A stretch of DNA of 64,000 nt from contig CAZCQH010000007.1 of NCBI GenBank assembly GCA_964500805.1, positions 62,001-126,000 of the forward strand. Reading direction: 5' to 3'. Source of the stretch: Ga0077555 sp964500805 (GTDB lineage Bacteria > Pseudomonadota > Alphaproteobacteria > Rhizobiales > Hyphomicrobiaceae). Positions 34,658 to 43,400 of this stretch are shown here, piece after piece (position 1 is the first letter of the stretch; every line of letters starts with the position of its first letter). The notes below the pieces were generated by a model. It was not told where the DNA came from, ran no database searches, and saw nothing but the letters and a program-made list of their open reading frames with translations. The position numbers and the translations under genes are program-made.

Positions 34658-35044
34658 TTACACGTCGACCTTGAAACCGAGGTCGATTTCGGAGGCGGCA
34701 TGACCGCCGCGGAGACCCCAATTCTGCGTCGGCACCTCGATCAGAACGGTTTTGACCTCGCCGGCAGGAACGCCGAGCGCAGAGAGATTTTCGACGATGG
34801 TCCGGTACAATGCGCGCTTCGCCTCCATGGACCGGCCAGCGAACAGGATCACCTCCACACGGGTGAAACGCTCGGTCCGGCCCGGCGAAACGATGCGGCT
34901 CGCGGCGTCATAGACATCCAGCACCACATCGCGATCGTGCTCAGGGATTTTCAACGACTGGACGAGCGCCGACTGTACGGCTTCGATGATCTTGGCTTCG
35001 GCTCCCCGTGCCCAAGAGCCTGTTGCAATTCGCGTGCTCGGCAT
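34658..35044 (-). CDS. Tautomerase family protein
   Basis: 128 residues. Member of the 4-oxalocrotonate tautomerase/MIF superfamily. ATG at 35044 puts the catalytic proline at position 2 (MPSTRIATGSW), which decides the start; the frame runs on to 35239 without family resemblance. The rest shows two beta-alpha-beta halves (IIEAVQSALVQSLKIPEHDRDVVL; FTRVEVILFAGRSMEAKRALYR). The substrate is unknown. It is convergent with the ATPase genes and divergent from the following barrel-fold protein. Confidence 0.8.
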   Translation of the reverse strand: MPSTRIATGSWARGAEAKIIEAVQSALVQSLKIPEHDRDVVLDVYDAASRIVSPGRTERFTRVEVILFAGRSMEAKRALYRTIVENLSALGVPAGEVKTVLIEVPTQNWGLRGGHAASEIDLGFKVDV

Positions 35045-35190
35045 GCTGGCCACCCTCCCGATCGCATTCACCTCATGCAATTCACGTCGCCTACAAGGGT
35101 TCGGCGAGCTGATATAATGATTATGCGTTATCCAAATGATTTGCCGATCGAATGACCTGGCTGCCGGCAAGCCGCACCGAGGACGACACC

Positions 35191-35778
35191 ATGGCCCAGA
35201 AAGGTTTTCTGCTCGTCTTGATGCAACCGCCGCCAGCATTGGAGGATGAATTCAATGCCTGGTACGATACCGAGCACATTCCCGAGCGGTGCGCGGTGCC
35301 GGGGTTCAAGACCGGCCTCAGGTTCGTGTGCATCGACGGGCACCCGAAGTACCTCGCCATGTACGACCTCGAGAGCTACGACGTGCTCTCGTCGCCGGGC
35401 TACGTGAAGGTCGGATACGAGAACGCCACGCCCTGGACGAAGCGCGTGACCAGCCGCGTCAAGGTCTGGCGCTCGGCGGGGCACCAGGTGTACGCGGCGA
35501 GCGGTGTGACGAAGCCCTGCGCTCGGGTGCTGCTGCTGCGCTTCCGCGGTCTCAAGGCCGGCGACGAGCGCGAGATCATCGCCGCGGCTCGCGCAGCGTT
35601 CGAGAGCCGCCCGGAAGTCAGCCAGCTTCGCGTGCTCGCTCATCTCGCCGGCAAGGACGTGATCGACTACATGGCGTTCGTCGAGTTGAAGCAGCCGATC
35701 CCCGGCCCGCTCGATCTGAAGGCTTTCGGCACCTATCAGGATGCCGTCGATCTCGTGAACACCTACGCACCCTACTGA
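35191..35778 (+). CDS. Dimeric alpha/beta-barrel (EthD-like) protein
   Basis: 195 residues built from two ferredoxin-like halves. The first (about 1-95) has the typical FNAWYDTEHIPERCAVPGF block seen in EthD/DUF4286-type proteins, where W-Y-D-x-E-H-I-P is conserved; the second (about 110-195) is more divergent. ATG at 35191 has GAGG eight nucleotides upstream and is preferred to 35152. Such proteins accompany degradation of aromatic or ether compounds or act as small-molecule-binding stress proteins; the exact role is not known. Downstream by 98 bp is an MDR dehydrogenase on the same strand. Confidence 0.65.
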   Translation: MAQKGFLLVLMQPPPALEDEFNAWYDTEHIPERCAVPGFKTGLRFVCIDGHPKYLAMYDLESYDVLSSPGYVKVGYENATPWTKRVTSRVKVWRSAGHQVYAASGVTKPCARVLLLRFRGLKAGDEREIIAAARAAFESRPEVSQLRVLAHLAGKDVIDYMAFVELKQPIPGPLDLKAFGTYQDAVDLVNTYAPY

Positions 35779-35876
35779 AACGCAAGGTGCCTTGCTTCAG
35801 CTTGGCATCTCTCGTTCGGCTGTGAGACGGCGCGGGCTGAAGCCATGCGCTGAACTTGGAACATCGGAGTTGACCC

Positions 35877-36878
35877 ATGAAAGCCTGGCAGATCGTCGCC
35901 GACGGCATCGATGCATTGAAGCTTGCAGACGTTGCCTCGCAACCGCCGGGACACGGCGAGATCCGCGTGCGCATGAAAGCCTCATCGATCAACTATCGCG
36001 ATCTGATGACGGTCAAGCATCCGTCAGCGCGCAATCTGCCTTACCCGCGCGTGCCGAACTCGGACGGCGCCGGTGACGTGATCTCGGTCGGCTCGGGCGT
36101 CACCGAGTTTAAGGTGGGCGACCGCGTGGCGTCGTGCTTCTTCCGCCATTGGGTCGACGGCCAATGCTCGACGGAGGCGATGAACAGCGCCCTCGGCGGT
36201 GCGCTCGATGGCGTGCTGGCGGAGGAGGTCAACCTGCTGGCAGCGGGCGCGGTCCGGATCCCGTCGCACTTTTCCCATGCCGAGGCGGCGACGCTGCCCT
36301 GCGCGGCGCTGACAGCCTGGAACGCGCTCGTCGAATGCGGGCGCGTCAAGGCCGGCGACAATGTCCTGCTGCTCGGCACCGGCGGCGTCTCGATCTATGG
36401 CCTGCAGTTCGCGAAGATGCATGGCGCACGGGCAATCATCACCTCGTCGAGCGACGAGAAGCTGGCGCGCGCCAAGGCGATGGGCGCCGATGTGACCATC
36501 AACTACCGCAAGCATCCCGATTGGGAGAAGGCGGTGCTGGAGGCGACCGGTGGCAAGGGTGTCGACATTGTCGTCGAGGTGGGCGGGGCAGGAACGCTGC
36601 CGAAGTCGATCGCCGCGACGCGAGTGGCGGGGACGATCTCGCTGATCGGCGTTCTGGCAGGCGGCCAGATCGACCCGTCGAGCTTTATGCGAAAGTCGAT
36701 CAAGATGCAGGGCATCTACGTCGGCTCGCGGCGCATGTTCCAGGACATGAACCGGGCGATCGAGGTGCATGGCCTCAAGCCCGTCATCGACCAGCGGTTC
36801 GCGTTCGCCGACGCCAAATCGGCCTACAAGGCCATGGAGGGCGCCGGCCACTTCGGCAAGATCGTGATCGAGGTGTGA
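35877..36878 (+). CDS. NAD(P)-dependent alcohol dehydrogenase (MDR family)
   Basis: 333 residues. Medium-chain dehydrogenase/reductase with GroES-like N-terminal domain (DLMTVKHP, PRVPNSDGAGDVISVGSGVTEFKVGDRV) and Rossmann domain (VLLLGTGGVSIYGLQFAK). The canonical zinc-ligand Cys near residue 40 is absent (SINYRDLM), so it resembles the zinc-free quinone-oxidoreductase-type branch. ATG follows a GGAGTTGACCC stretch with GGAG at a suitable distance. It is followed by a large inverted repeat and hemH. Substrate unknown. Confidence 0.85.
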   Translation: MKAWQIVADGIDALKLADVASQPPGHGEIRVRMKASSINYRDLMTVKHPSARNLPYPRVPNSDGAGDVISVGSGVTEFKVGDRVASCFFRHWVDGQCSTEAMNSALGGALDGVLAEEVNLLAAGAVRIPSHFSHAEAATLPCAALTAWNALVECGRVKAGDNVLLLGTGGVSIYGLQFAKMHGARAIITSSSDEKLARAKAMGADVTINYRKHPDWEKAVLEATGGKGVDIVVEVGGAGTLPKSIAATRVAGTISLIGVLAGGQIDPSSFMRKSIKMQGIYVGSRRMFQDMNRAIEVHGLKPVIDQRFAFADAKSAYKAMEGAGHFGKIVIEV

Positions 36879-36898
36879 GGACAGGAAAAGAGCGACAC

Positions 36899-36966
36899 GG
36901 GGTCAGACACCTGACACGCGCCGCCGAGCCACTTGCTGCGACGTCGATTGTCAGGTGTCTGACCCC
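36899..36966. repeat. 18-bp perfect inverted repeat, 32-nt loop (REP-like)
   Basis: GGGGTCAGACACCTGACA at 36899-36916 and its exact reverse complement at 36949-36966. The GGGGTCAGACACC core resembles palindromic intergenic repeats found in many bacterial genomes. It lies 20 bp after the MDR stop and may also act as a transcription terminator, though no U-run follows. Confidence 0.75.
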
Positions 36967-37064
36967 ACGCTTTGCGTTGGATCACGGGCGCGCAAAAACT
37001 TCCCGGCTGAATAGCGCTCGGGGATTTGCTAGGAACGGCCAGGCGTCAGTTTGGAACTGTTCCA

Positions 37065-38138
37065 ATGCAATTGAAGCCGTCGTCATCACCTCAGCGCGAT
37101 CGCGCCTACTGGCCGGCTGGTCATCCGGATATCGGGCACGGCCGGATCGGCGTGCTGCTGCTCAATCTTGGCACGCCCGACGCCACCGATTTCTGGTCCA
37201 TGCGGCGGTACCTGAAGCAGTTCCTGTCCGACCGGCGGGTGATCGAGGAGCCGCGCTGGAAGTGGTGGCCGATCCTGAACCTGATCATTCTCAATGTGCG
37301 GCCGGGTCCCAAGGGCCGCGATTACGACACGATCTGGAACAATCAGCTGAACGAAGGACCGCTGAAGACCATCACACGTAATCAGGCGGAGAAGCTGGCG
37401 GAGGCGCTGCACGATCTGGCGGGACCGGATGGCAAGCCCGTGATCGTCGATTGGGGCATGCGCTACGCCAACCCGTCCACGGAATCGCGGCTGCGCGTGC
37501 TCATCGCGCAAGGGTGCGAGCGCATCCTTCTGGTGCCCCTCTATCCGCAATACGCGGCGGCGACGACCGCGACCGCTGCCGACGAAGCGTTCCGCGCGCT
37601 CATGAAGATGCGCTGGCAGCCGGCAGTGCGCGTTGCACCCGCGTGGCATGATGATCCCGTTTACATCGACGCAGTGGCGGTCTCCATCGAGCGGCATCTG
37701 CAAGGGCTGTCGTTCACGCCGGAGAAGATCATCGCGACGTTCCACGGCATGCCCGAGAAGTATTTGCTGCAGGGCGATCCCTACCACTGCCAGTGCATGA
37801 AGACGTCACGGCTGCTGCGTGAGAGGTTGGACCTGCCACAGGATCGCTGGGTGACGTCGTTCCAGTCCCGGTTTGGCAGTGATCCGTGGTTGCAGCCTTA
37901 CACCGATGAGACGGTCGAACGGCTGGCAAAGTCGGGCACAAGGAAACTCGCGATGGTCGCGCCGGGTTTCTCGGCGGACTGTCTCGAGACGCTGGAGGAG
38001 CTGGCGATCGAGAACCGCGACATCTTCGTCAAGAACGGCGGTACAGACTTCAGCTACATCCCCGCGCTCAACGACAGCGCCGAGGGACTGCGCGTCATCG
38101 AGCATGTCGTGCGCCGCGAGCTGCAGGGCTGGGTGTAG
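37065..38138 (+). CDS. hemH: Ferrochelatase
   Basis: 357 residues. Inserts Fe(II) into protoporphyrin IX, the last step of haem synthesis; peripheral at the inner membrane. Family motifs: GVLLLNLGTPDATD near the N-terminus, VPLYPQYAAATT, the catalytic histidine in ATFHGMPEKY, FQSRFGSDPWLQPYTDE, and the glutamate-rich end ALNDSAEGLRVIEH. ATG at 37065; the open frame to 37026 starts with TTG and is not needed. The last four codons and stop lie in the first copy of an 86-bp tandem repeat. Confidence 0.95.
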   Translation: MQLKPSSSPQRDRAYWPAGHPDIGHGRIGVLLLNLGTPDATDFWSMRRYLKQFLSDRRVIEEPRWKWWPILNLIILNVRPGPKGRDYDTIWNNQLNEGPLKTITRNQAEKLAEALHDLAGPDGKPVIVDWGMRYANPSTESRLRVLIAQGCERILLVPLYPQYAAATTATAADEAFRALMKMRWQPAVRVAPAWHDDPVYIDAVAVSIERHLQGLSFTPEKIIATFHGMPEKYLLQGDPYHCQCMKTSRLLRERLDLPQDRWVTSFQSRFGSDPWLQPYTDETVERLAKSGTRKLAMVAPGFSADCLETLEELAIENRDIFVKNGGTDFSYIPALNDSAEGLRVIEHVVRRELQGWV

Positions 38139-38298
38139 CACCGTAGGTCGGAGTGATCCGGCCCCGAATCGCGAGATGTCTCAAGGCGGCAATTCCGGCG
38201 AAGTCCGACGGCGGCTGGGTGTAGCACCGTAGGTCGGAGTGATCCGGCCCCGAAGCGCGAGATGTCTCGAGGCGGCAATTCCGGCGAAGTCCGACGGC
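38127..38298. repeat. Tandem direct repeat, two 86-bp units, palindromic element
   Basis: Units at 38127-38212 and 38213-38298 differ at two positions. The first unit begins inside the last codons of hemH, and the second repeats those bases. Each unit starts with CGTAGGTCGGAGTGA (38142, 38228) and contains GTCCGAC near its end, so it can fold. A reverse-complement copy of the CGTAGGTCGGAGTGA core is at 38369-38383. It resembles a mosaic palindromic intergenic element. Confidence 0.85.
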
Positions 38299-38368
38299 GG
38301 CGAGCACCAAGCTGCCGGACTTTGCGGGAATGAGCGCAGTGCCGAGACTGCGCCAACCGATGGCCCGC

Positions 38369-38383
38369 TCACTCCGACCTACG
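38369..38383. repeat. Inverted copy of the 15-bp repeat core
   Basis: TCACTCCGACCTACG, exact reverse complement of the core at 38142-38156 and 38228-38242; it closes the palindromic element. The whole 38139-38532 gap holds no gene. Confidence 0.8.
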
Positions 38384-38532
38384 ACCGATTTGTTTTAGGT
38401 TGGCACCACCCGTAGCGCGATCACGCACGGCCAGCTAGCGCGACGACCTCGCAGAAAACCATTGGGCGGGCCGGGCGCACCGCGCTACGATTGCGGGCTG
38501 AATTCCAGACCACAGTTCGCAAGGACCCGCCC

Positions 38533-39105
38533 ATGGCTCGCATTCCCTACCCCGATCTTGCCAAGTCGCCGCCGGAAGTGCGCGAGATGCTCGGCCGGCT
38601 GCCGACGCAGGCCAACATCTTCAACATGATGGCGCACGCCGAGACGTGCCTGAAGCCGGTGATGAAGCTCGGCGGCACGCTGCTCGGCAAGCTGAAGCTC
38701 GACCCGAAGCTGCGCGAGTTGTGCCTGCTGCACGCCGTCAAGCTCGAAGGCGGCGACTACGAGTGGGTGCAGCACGTGCCCATTGCAAAGGACCTCGGCG
38801 CGACAGAGGCGCAGATCGCTGCACTGGAGAAGGGCGACGACAAGGCCGCGTGCTTCTCGGCTCTCGAAAAGGCGGCGCTAGTGTTCACCCGTGAGGTCGT
38901 GGTCAATGCCAAGGCGTCGGAAGCGGCCCTGGCCGAGGTGCGAAAGCACCTCTCGGAGCGCGAGGTGGTCGAGCTGATCCTGATGGCCGGCTTCTACATC
39001 ATGCTTGCGCGCCTCACCGAGACGCTCGGCGTCGAGAATGATCCGCCCATGGGCAGCGCGCTCATTCGCGGCATCGAGCAACGCGTCGCCGCCAAGAAGA
39101 AATAA
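38533..39105 (+). CDS. Carboxymuconolactone decarboxylase family protein
   Basis: 190 residues, all-helical CMD/AhpD-like fold. The core LRELCLLHAVKLEGGDYEWVQHVPIAKDLGATEAQI matches the family block, but the usual redox C-x-x-C is not present: the region reads EGGDYEWVQH, so AhpD-type peroxidase activity is unlikely. ATG at 38533 with AAGGA seven nucleotides upstream. The gene stands between hemH and a transporter; the substrate is unknown. Confidence 0.82.
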   Translation: MARIPYPDLAKSPPEVREMLGRLPTQANIFNMMAHAETCLKPVMKLGGTLLGKLKLDPKLRELCLLHAVKLEGGDYEWVQHVPIAKDLGATEAQIAALEKGDDKAACFSALEKAALVFTREVVVNAKASEAALAEVRKHLSEREVVELILMAGFYIMLARLTETLGVENDPPMGSALIRGIEQRVAAKKK

Positions 39106-39189
39106 TCGCGCGGCGGCGGGCACGAGCGAACTCAATAAACCAGCCTCGAACGGCCGCCACGACAACCCGCGCGCGGAGCACCAATCCTC

Positions 39190-40503
39190 ATGTCCGACAC
39201 GAGACCCAGCGGTGCCGCCGCTCCGGCATCCCCCTTCGAGCGCCTCCGCCAGGCGCTCGGCGTCGAGCCGAGCGAGGTGGCGGCGGTCGCCGCATCATTC
39301 GCCTACTTCTTCTCGGTGCTCTGCAGCTACTACATCATCCGGCCGCTGCGCGATGAAATGGGTGTCACCGTCGGCAGGGACGGGCTCGAGACGCTGTTCA
39401 CGATCGTGTTCTTCGTCATGCTGGCGGCGGTCCCAGTCTTCGGCTGGGTTGTCTCCAATTTCGCGCGGCGCCTGGTGGCCCCCATCGTCTATGCATTCTT
39501 CATCTCGAATCTGATCATCTTCTGGTTGCTGCTCTCGCAGGGAGCGCCTGGTCCGCTCCTCGCGTCGTGCTTCTTCGTGTGGGTGAGCGTGTTCAATCTG
39601 TTCGTCGTCTCGCTCTTCTGGATCGTGATGGCGGACGTGTGGACATCCAGCGACGCCAAACGCCTCTACGGCCTGATAGCGGCGGGTGGCAGCGCCGGCG
39701 CCTTCTGCGGACCGCTGATCACGCAAACCTTCGTGCACGCCGTCGGCGTCAGCAATCTGCTGCTCATTTCCGCGGCGGTCCTGACGATCGCGCTGGTCCT
39801 GTCGCTCAAGCTGCGCGAGCTGATGGGCCGCTCCGACCAGGAGCAGCAGCGGCCGGCGGGTCAGGGCCTGCTCGACGGCGCCAAGCGCATCTGGGAATCG
39901 CCTTATCTCTTTCAGATCGCGCTTTGGGTTCTGGTGGCCAATCTCATTTCGACGTTCTTCTACTTCGAGCAGGCGCGGATCGTCGGTGCCGCCGTTCCGG
40001 ACCGGCCGGACCGCGTGCAGCTTTTCGCGCGCATGGACCTTGCGGTCAGCGTGTTGACCATTCTCGGTCAGCTTTTTCTTACTGCCAGCATCATCAAGCG
40101 GGTCGGTATCGGCCGCAGCATCGCGGCGCTGCCGGCGAGCGCCGCCCTGGGCCTCCTTGCGCTGTTCTTCGCGCCGGTCCTCGCGGTGATCGTGGTCGTG
40201 ATCGTGATCGAGCGCGCCATCGGGTTTGCCATTACGAACCCGGCGGCGAAGGTGCTCTACACGGTCGTCACACCGGAGGACAAATTCAAGGCGCAGAACT
40301 TCAACGACACGGTCGTGTTCCGCGGCGGCGACGCCGCGAGCGGCTGGATCTTCAACAGCGTCGCCAAGGGTCTCGGCGTCTCGACACCGACCGTTGCCGT
40401 GCTGACCGTTCCATTCGCGCTCTATTGGATTTGGCTAAGCCTCAGGCTCGGTCGCGAGCAGGAAGAGATGGCCGAGGCGCAGAAGCCGTCCCGGCAAGCG
40501 TAG
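39190..40503 (+). CDS. MFS-type transporter resembling bacterial ATP/ADP (NTP/NDP) exchange proteins
   Basis: 437 residues with about 12 hydrophobic segments. The N-terminal SYYIIRPLRDEMGV motif is typical of the free-living bacterial branch of the ATP:ADP antiporter (AAA/TlcA-like) group, often annotated as MFS. Internal blocks FWIVMADVWTSSDAKRLYGLIAAGGSAGA and GFAITNPAAKVLYTVVTPEDKFKAQNFND are also shared with it. In a free-living organism nucleotide exchange is doubtful; the true substrate is unknown. Downstream genes are unrelated. Confidence 0.8.
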   Translation: MSDTRPSGAAAPASPFERLRQALGVEPSEVAAVAASFAYFFSVLCSYYIIRPLRDEMGVTVGRDGLETLFTIVFFVMLAAVPVFGWVVSNFARRLVAPIVYAFFISNLIIFWLLLSQGAPGPLLASCFFVWVSVFNLFVVSLFWIVMADVWTSSDAKRLYGLIAAGGSAGAFCGPLITQTFVHAVGVSNLLLISAAVLTIALVLSLKLRELMGRSDQEQQRPAGQGLLDGAKRIWESPYLFQIALWVLVANLISTFFYFEQARIVGAAVPDRPDRVQLFARMDLAVSVLTILGQLFLTASIIKRVGIGRSIAALPASAALGLLALFFAPVLAVIVVVIVIERAIGFAITNPAAKVLYTVVTPEDKFKAQNFNDTVVFRGGDAASGWIFNSVAKGLGVSTPTVAVLTVPFALYWIWLSLRLGREQEEMAEAQKPSRQA

Positions 40504-40632
40504 ATGATGTTGCGCCGGGCACGCGCTCGGCATGGGTCCCATCTCAGGGCCAACGTTGCTTGCACTAACTCCGACGCCTTAGGGTGGGCGAGACTCAATC
40601 ATTCATCGGAACAGAAACGCGAGGAGGAGCAG

Positions 40633-41592
40633 ATGGCGACACTTGGGTTCATCGGCCTTGGCATGATGGGCGCCAGCATGGCGTCGAACCTGCAGAAATC
40701 CGGGCACACGCTGGTGGTCAACGACTTGAACCGGCAGGCGGCCTCGCAGCATTTGAACGCGGGCGCCACGTGGGCCGCGACGCCGAAAGAGGTGGCGCAG
40801 AAGGCAGAGGTGATCCTGACCTCGCTGCCGGGACCCAAGGAGGTCGAGGCCGTCGTGTTCGGCAAGGACGGGCTCGCCGAGGGCATGAAAGCCGGCTCGG
40901 TGATCTTCGATCTGACGACGAACGCGCCCTCGATGGTGCGCAAGCTTCATGCGATGCTGCTCGAGAAGGGCATGCACCTGCTGGACGCGCCGGTCAGCGG
41001 TGGCCCGGCGGGTGCCAAGTCGGGCCGGCTCGCGATCTGGGTCGGCGGCGACAAGGCGATCTTCGACAAGCACAAGTCGGTGCTGGACGGGTTTTCGGAT
41101 GCGGCGCGCTACATCGGGCCGATCGGAGCAGGCTCGGTGGCGAAGCTCGTGCACAACTGCGCGGGCTACGCGGTGCAGGCAGCCCTCGCCGAGGTGATGA
41201 CGCTCGGCGTCAAAGGCGGTGTGGAGCCGGCAGCGCTCTGGGACGCTGTGCGCATGGGCGCGCTCGGCCGCCAGCGCACGTTCGACCGCCTCGGCGATCA
41301 GTTCCTGCAGAACAGCTACGAGCCGCCGGCCTTCGCGCTGAAGCTCGCCTACAAGGACATGACGCTGGCGACGGATCTTGGCCGTGAGCTCGGCGTGCCC
41401 ATGCGGCTCGCCAACATGGCCTACGCCGACATGTCGGAAGCGATGAACCGCGGCTGGGAGGCACGTGACTCACGCGTGCCGATGACGCTCCAGGTGGAGC
41501 GCGCTGGCGTCAAGATCGAGGTCGACAAGAAGCGCATCCAGCAGTCGTTCGAGAACGACCCCCCGTATGGCGCGCCAGCGAAGAAGGGGTGA
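40633..41592 (+). CDS. NAD(P)-dependent oxidoreductase, 3-hydroxyisobutyrate dehydrogenase family
   Basis: 319 residues, beta-hydroxyacid dehydrogenase family. N-terminal Rossmann GFIGLGMMGASMA, substrate loop DAPVSGGPAGAKSGRLAIWVGG, catalytic lysine in VAKLVHNCAGY. The ATG at 40633 has GAGGAGGAG upstream; the open frame back to 40504 overlaps the transporter's end. Likely oxidises a 3-hydroxy acid (3-hydroxyisobutyrate, tartronate semialdehyde or similar). No valine-degradation genes are adjacent, so the exact substrate is open. Confidence 0.9.
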   Translation: MATLGFIGLGMMGASMASNLQKSGHTLVVNDLNRQAASQHLNAGATWAATPKEVAQKAEVILTSLPGPKEVEAVVFGKDGLAEGMKAGSVIFDLTTNAPSMVRKLHAMLLEKGMHLLDAPVSGGPAGAKSGRLAIWVGGDKAIFDKHKSVLDGFSDAARYIGPIGAGSVAKLVHNCAGYAVQAALAEVMTLGVKGGVEPAALWDAVRMGALGRQRTFDRLGDQFLQNSYEPPAFALKLAYKDMTLATDLGRELGVPMRLANMAYADMSEAMNRGWEARDSRVPMTLQVERAGVKIEVDKKRIQQSFENDPPYGAPAKKG

Positions 41593-41623
41593 GATGGAGC
41601 GCTGTGCTCGACCAACTCACGCA

Positions 41624-41759
41624 GTCATCCTCGGGGTTGTCCGAGGACCCATTTCTCCGCGCACTCGGGCGTCGCGAAGTGCGTTGCAAGCGCAGCGACC
41701 TCCCATCAAGATCAACATCCGCTGAGCCATGGGGTCCTCGGCGTAAAGCCGAGGATGAC
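41624..41759. repeat. Pair of oppositely oriented REP-like palindromes
   Basis: Element 1 (41624-41651) reads GTCATCCTCGG, a 6-nt loop and CCGAGGACCCA. Element 2 (41730-41759) is its inverse: TGGGGTCCTCGG, loop, CCGAGGATGAC. The gap 41593-41805 contains no gene. Such GTCATCCTCGG palindromes are common intergenic repeats in alphaproteobacteria; here the two converge between converging genes. Confidence 0.75.
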
Positions 41760-41805
41760 TCCAGAGAGAGTGTTGACGGCACGGTGCGCTGAACCCGATC
41801 GGACT

Positions 41806-42792
41806 CTACCGCCGCTCCTCGTAAAGCCCTTTGTCGATGGCTTGCCGCGTGAGCAACCCGGCGATGGCGTCGAGCGTCGGCGTTTCGACTCGTGCCACGC
41901 GGGCAAATGCGAGCGGGATCGCCAGCATCGCGTCGATCTCCATGGGGCGCCCGCGCTGGAAATCGACGCTGATCGACGGCGTGTGGTCCGGTGCATTCGG
42001 CAGCCAAGCCTCGGCCTTGAAGCCCGGAAGGTCGATGCCGTGCGCTGTGGCGATGGCGACCGCCTCGCCGGCCGCCCGCAGATAAAGCGCACTGAGCCGC
42101 GGATCAGCGGGGACAATGGCGAGCTTGCGCCCGACCGCTGTCGCCAGCATCGACGCGGTCATGTTGACCATCAGCTTGCGCCAGATCGCCTGGCGAATGT
42201 CCGGCACCTCAGGCGATGTCATGCCGGCCTCGGTGAGTAGGGCGCGTAACCGTGCGGCCCGCGGCGTCTGCGCGTCGCTCGGCTCGCCGATCAGCACGCC
42301 GTCGACCTTCGGGTTGGTATCGCGCGCAATACCCGGCTGCCGCATCTCGCTGGCGAACTGGATGATGCCGCCGATGACGCGCTCGCTGAGCAGGCGCTCC
42401 AATTTGCCCTCGGGGTCGAGGAAGGCGAGATCGGGTGGCCGCGGCCGAGCCGGCGAGAGCCCGATCGCGTACCACCAGGGAATGCCGTTCTGCGCGATGA
42501 TCACCGGCGTCCCTGGCCCGAGCAGTGGCGGCAGGCTGTCCGCCATGGCTGCGGGCCTGGTCGCCTTGAGCGTGGTGATCACCAGGTCTTGCGGGCCGAG
42601 GTCCGCGGGCCGATCGGACGCGCGAATGCGCTGGTGGATTACCCGGTCGCCGGTCTCGAGCGTCAGGCCGTTGCGCCGGATGGCGTCCAGCGTCTCTCCA
42701 CGAGCGACAGCCGACACCTCGTGCCCCGCGGCCGCGAGCTTGGCAGCGATATAGCCACCGACCGCGCCCAGACCATAGATGACGATCCGCAT
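41806..42792 (-). CDS. 2-dehydropantoate 2-reductase (ketopantoate reductase family)
   Basis: 328 residues. NADPH-dependent reductase of the PanE/ApbA family, normally making pantoate for CoA synthesis. Seen: the N-terminal IYGLGAVGGYIAAKLA Rossmann loop, ITTLKA, a catalytic-lysine helix WRKLMVNMTASML, and the C-terminal SISVDFQRGRPMEIDAMLAIP block (S-x-x-x-D...E-I-D). Many genomes have several paralogues, and this one has no other pan gene nearby, so a different 2-oxo acid is possible. Confidence 0.87.
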   Translation of the reverse strand: MRIVIYGLGAVGGYIAAKLAAAGHEVSAVARGETLDAIRRNGLTLETGDRVIHQRIRASDRPADLGPQDLVITTLKATRPAAMADSLPPLLGPGTPVIIAQNGIPWWYAIGLSPARPRPPDLAFLDPEGKLERLLSERVIGGIIQFASEMRQPGIARDTNPKVDGVLIGEPSDAQTPRAARLRALLTEAGMTSPEVPDIRQAIWRKLMVNMTASMLATAVGRKLAIVPADPRLSALYLRAAGEAVAIATAHGIDLPGFKAEAWLPNAPDHTPSISVDFQRGRPMEIDAMLAIPLAFARVARVETPTLDAIAGLLTRQAIDKGLYEERR

Positions 42793-42954
42793 GATTTGGC
42801 CCCCGTTTCCACCGCTGACCGGCTGCGTGCGTGCTTTGAGGCCTACGCGGCTCCATAGCCGCGAACAAGGGGCGCAAGCGACGAAGTGACTTCTGTGGCC
42901 GCAGGTCTCGTGGTTCAGTGTGGCGGCACGCAGTTCAGGATTGGGAAAGCAGAC

Positions 42955-43362
42955 ATGTCACCGGACGAGGCCAACGCCATTCTCGAGCAGAACTTCGCGC
43001 CGTGGGTGAAGGCACTCGGGATCGGGGCGGATGCCGTCGGTGCGGATACGGCGACGCTGCGCATCCCGTTCTCGGCGGAGCTCTGCCGCGTCGGCGGCAT
43101 CATGTGCGGCCAATCGCTGGCATCCGGCGCGGACACCGCCATGGTCATCGCGCTGGCCGCTGCCATGGGCGGACTTAAGCCCTGCACCACCGTGGATCTC
43201 ACCATCAACTTCATGCGGCCGATCACCGGCAAGGACGCACTGCTGGCGGCGCGGGTGATGCGGCTTGGCAAGACGCTGGCGTTCTGCACCTGTGAGATCA
43301 GCGAGGCCGGCGCGGTGAAACCAGCGGCGTTCTCGACCGGGACGTACGCCATCCTGGCATGA
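42955..43362 (+). CDS. PaaI family thioesterase (hot-dog fold)
   Basis: 135 residues. Single hot-dog-fold domain; LCRVGGIMCGQSLASGADTAM carries the family's G-G-x-x-x-G pattern at the start of the central helix, followed by TTVDLTINFMRPITGKDALLAARV. The acyl-CoA substrate is unknown. ATG at 42955; the frame is open to 42886. It is 38 bp upstream of the methyltransferase and may be co-transcribed with it. Confidence 0.82.
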   Translation: MSPDEANAILEQNFAPWVKALGIGADAVGADTATLRIPFSAELCRVGGIMCGQSLASGADTAMVIALAAAMGGLKPCTTVDLTINFMRPITGKDALLAARVMRLGKTLAFCTCEISEAGAVKPAAFSTGTYAILA

Positions 43363-43400
43363 TAAGCACCTCTCGATTCTAGCACGCAAGGAGCCGCCCC

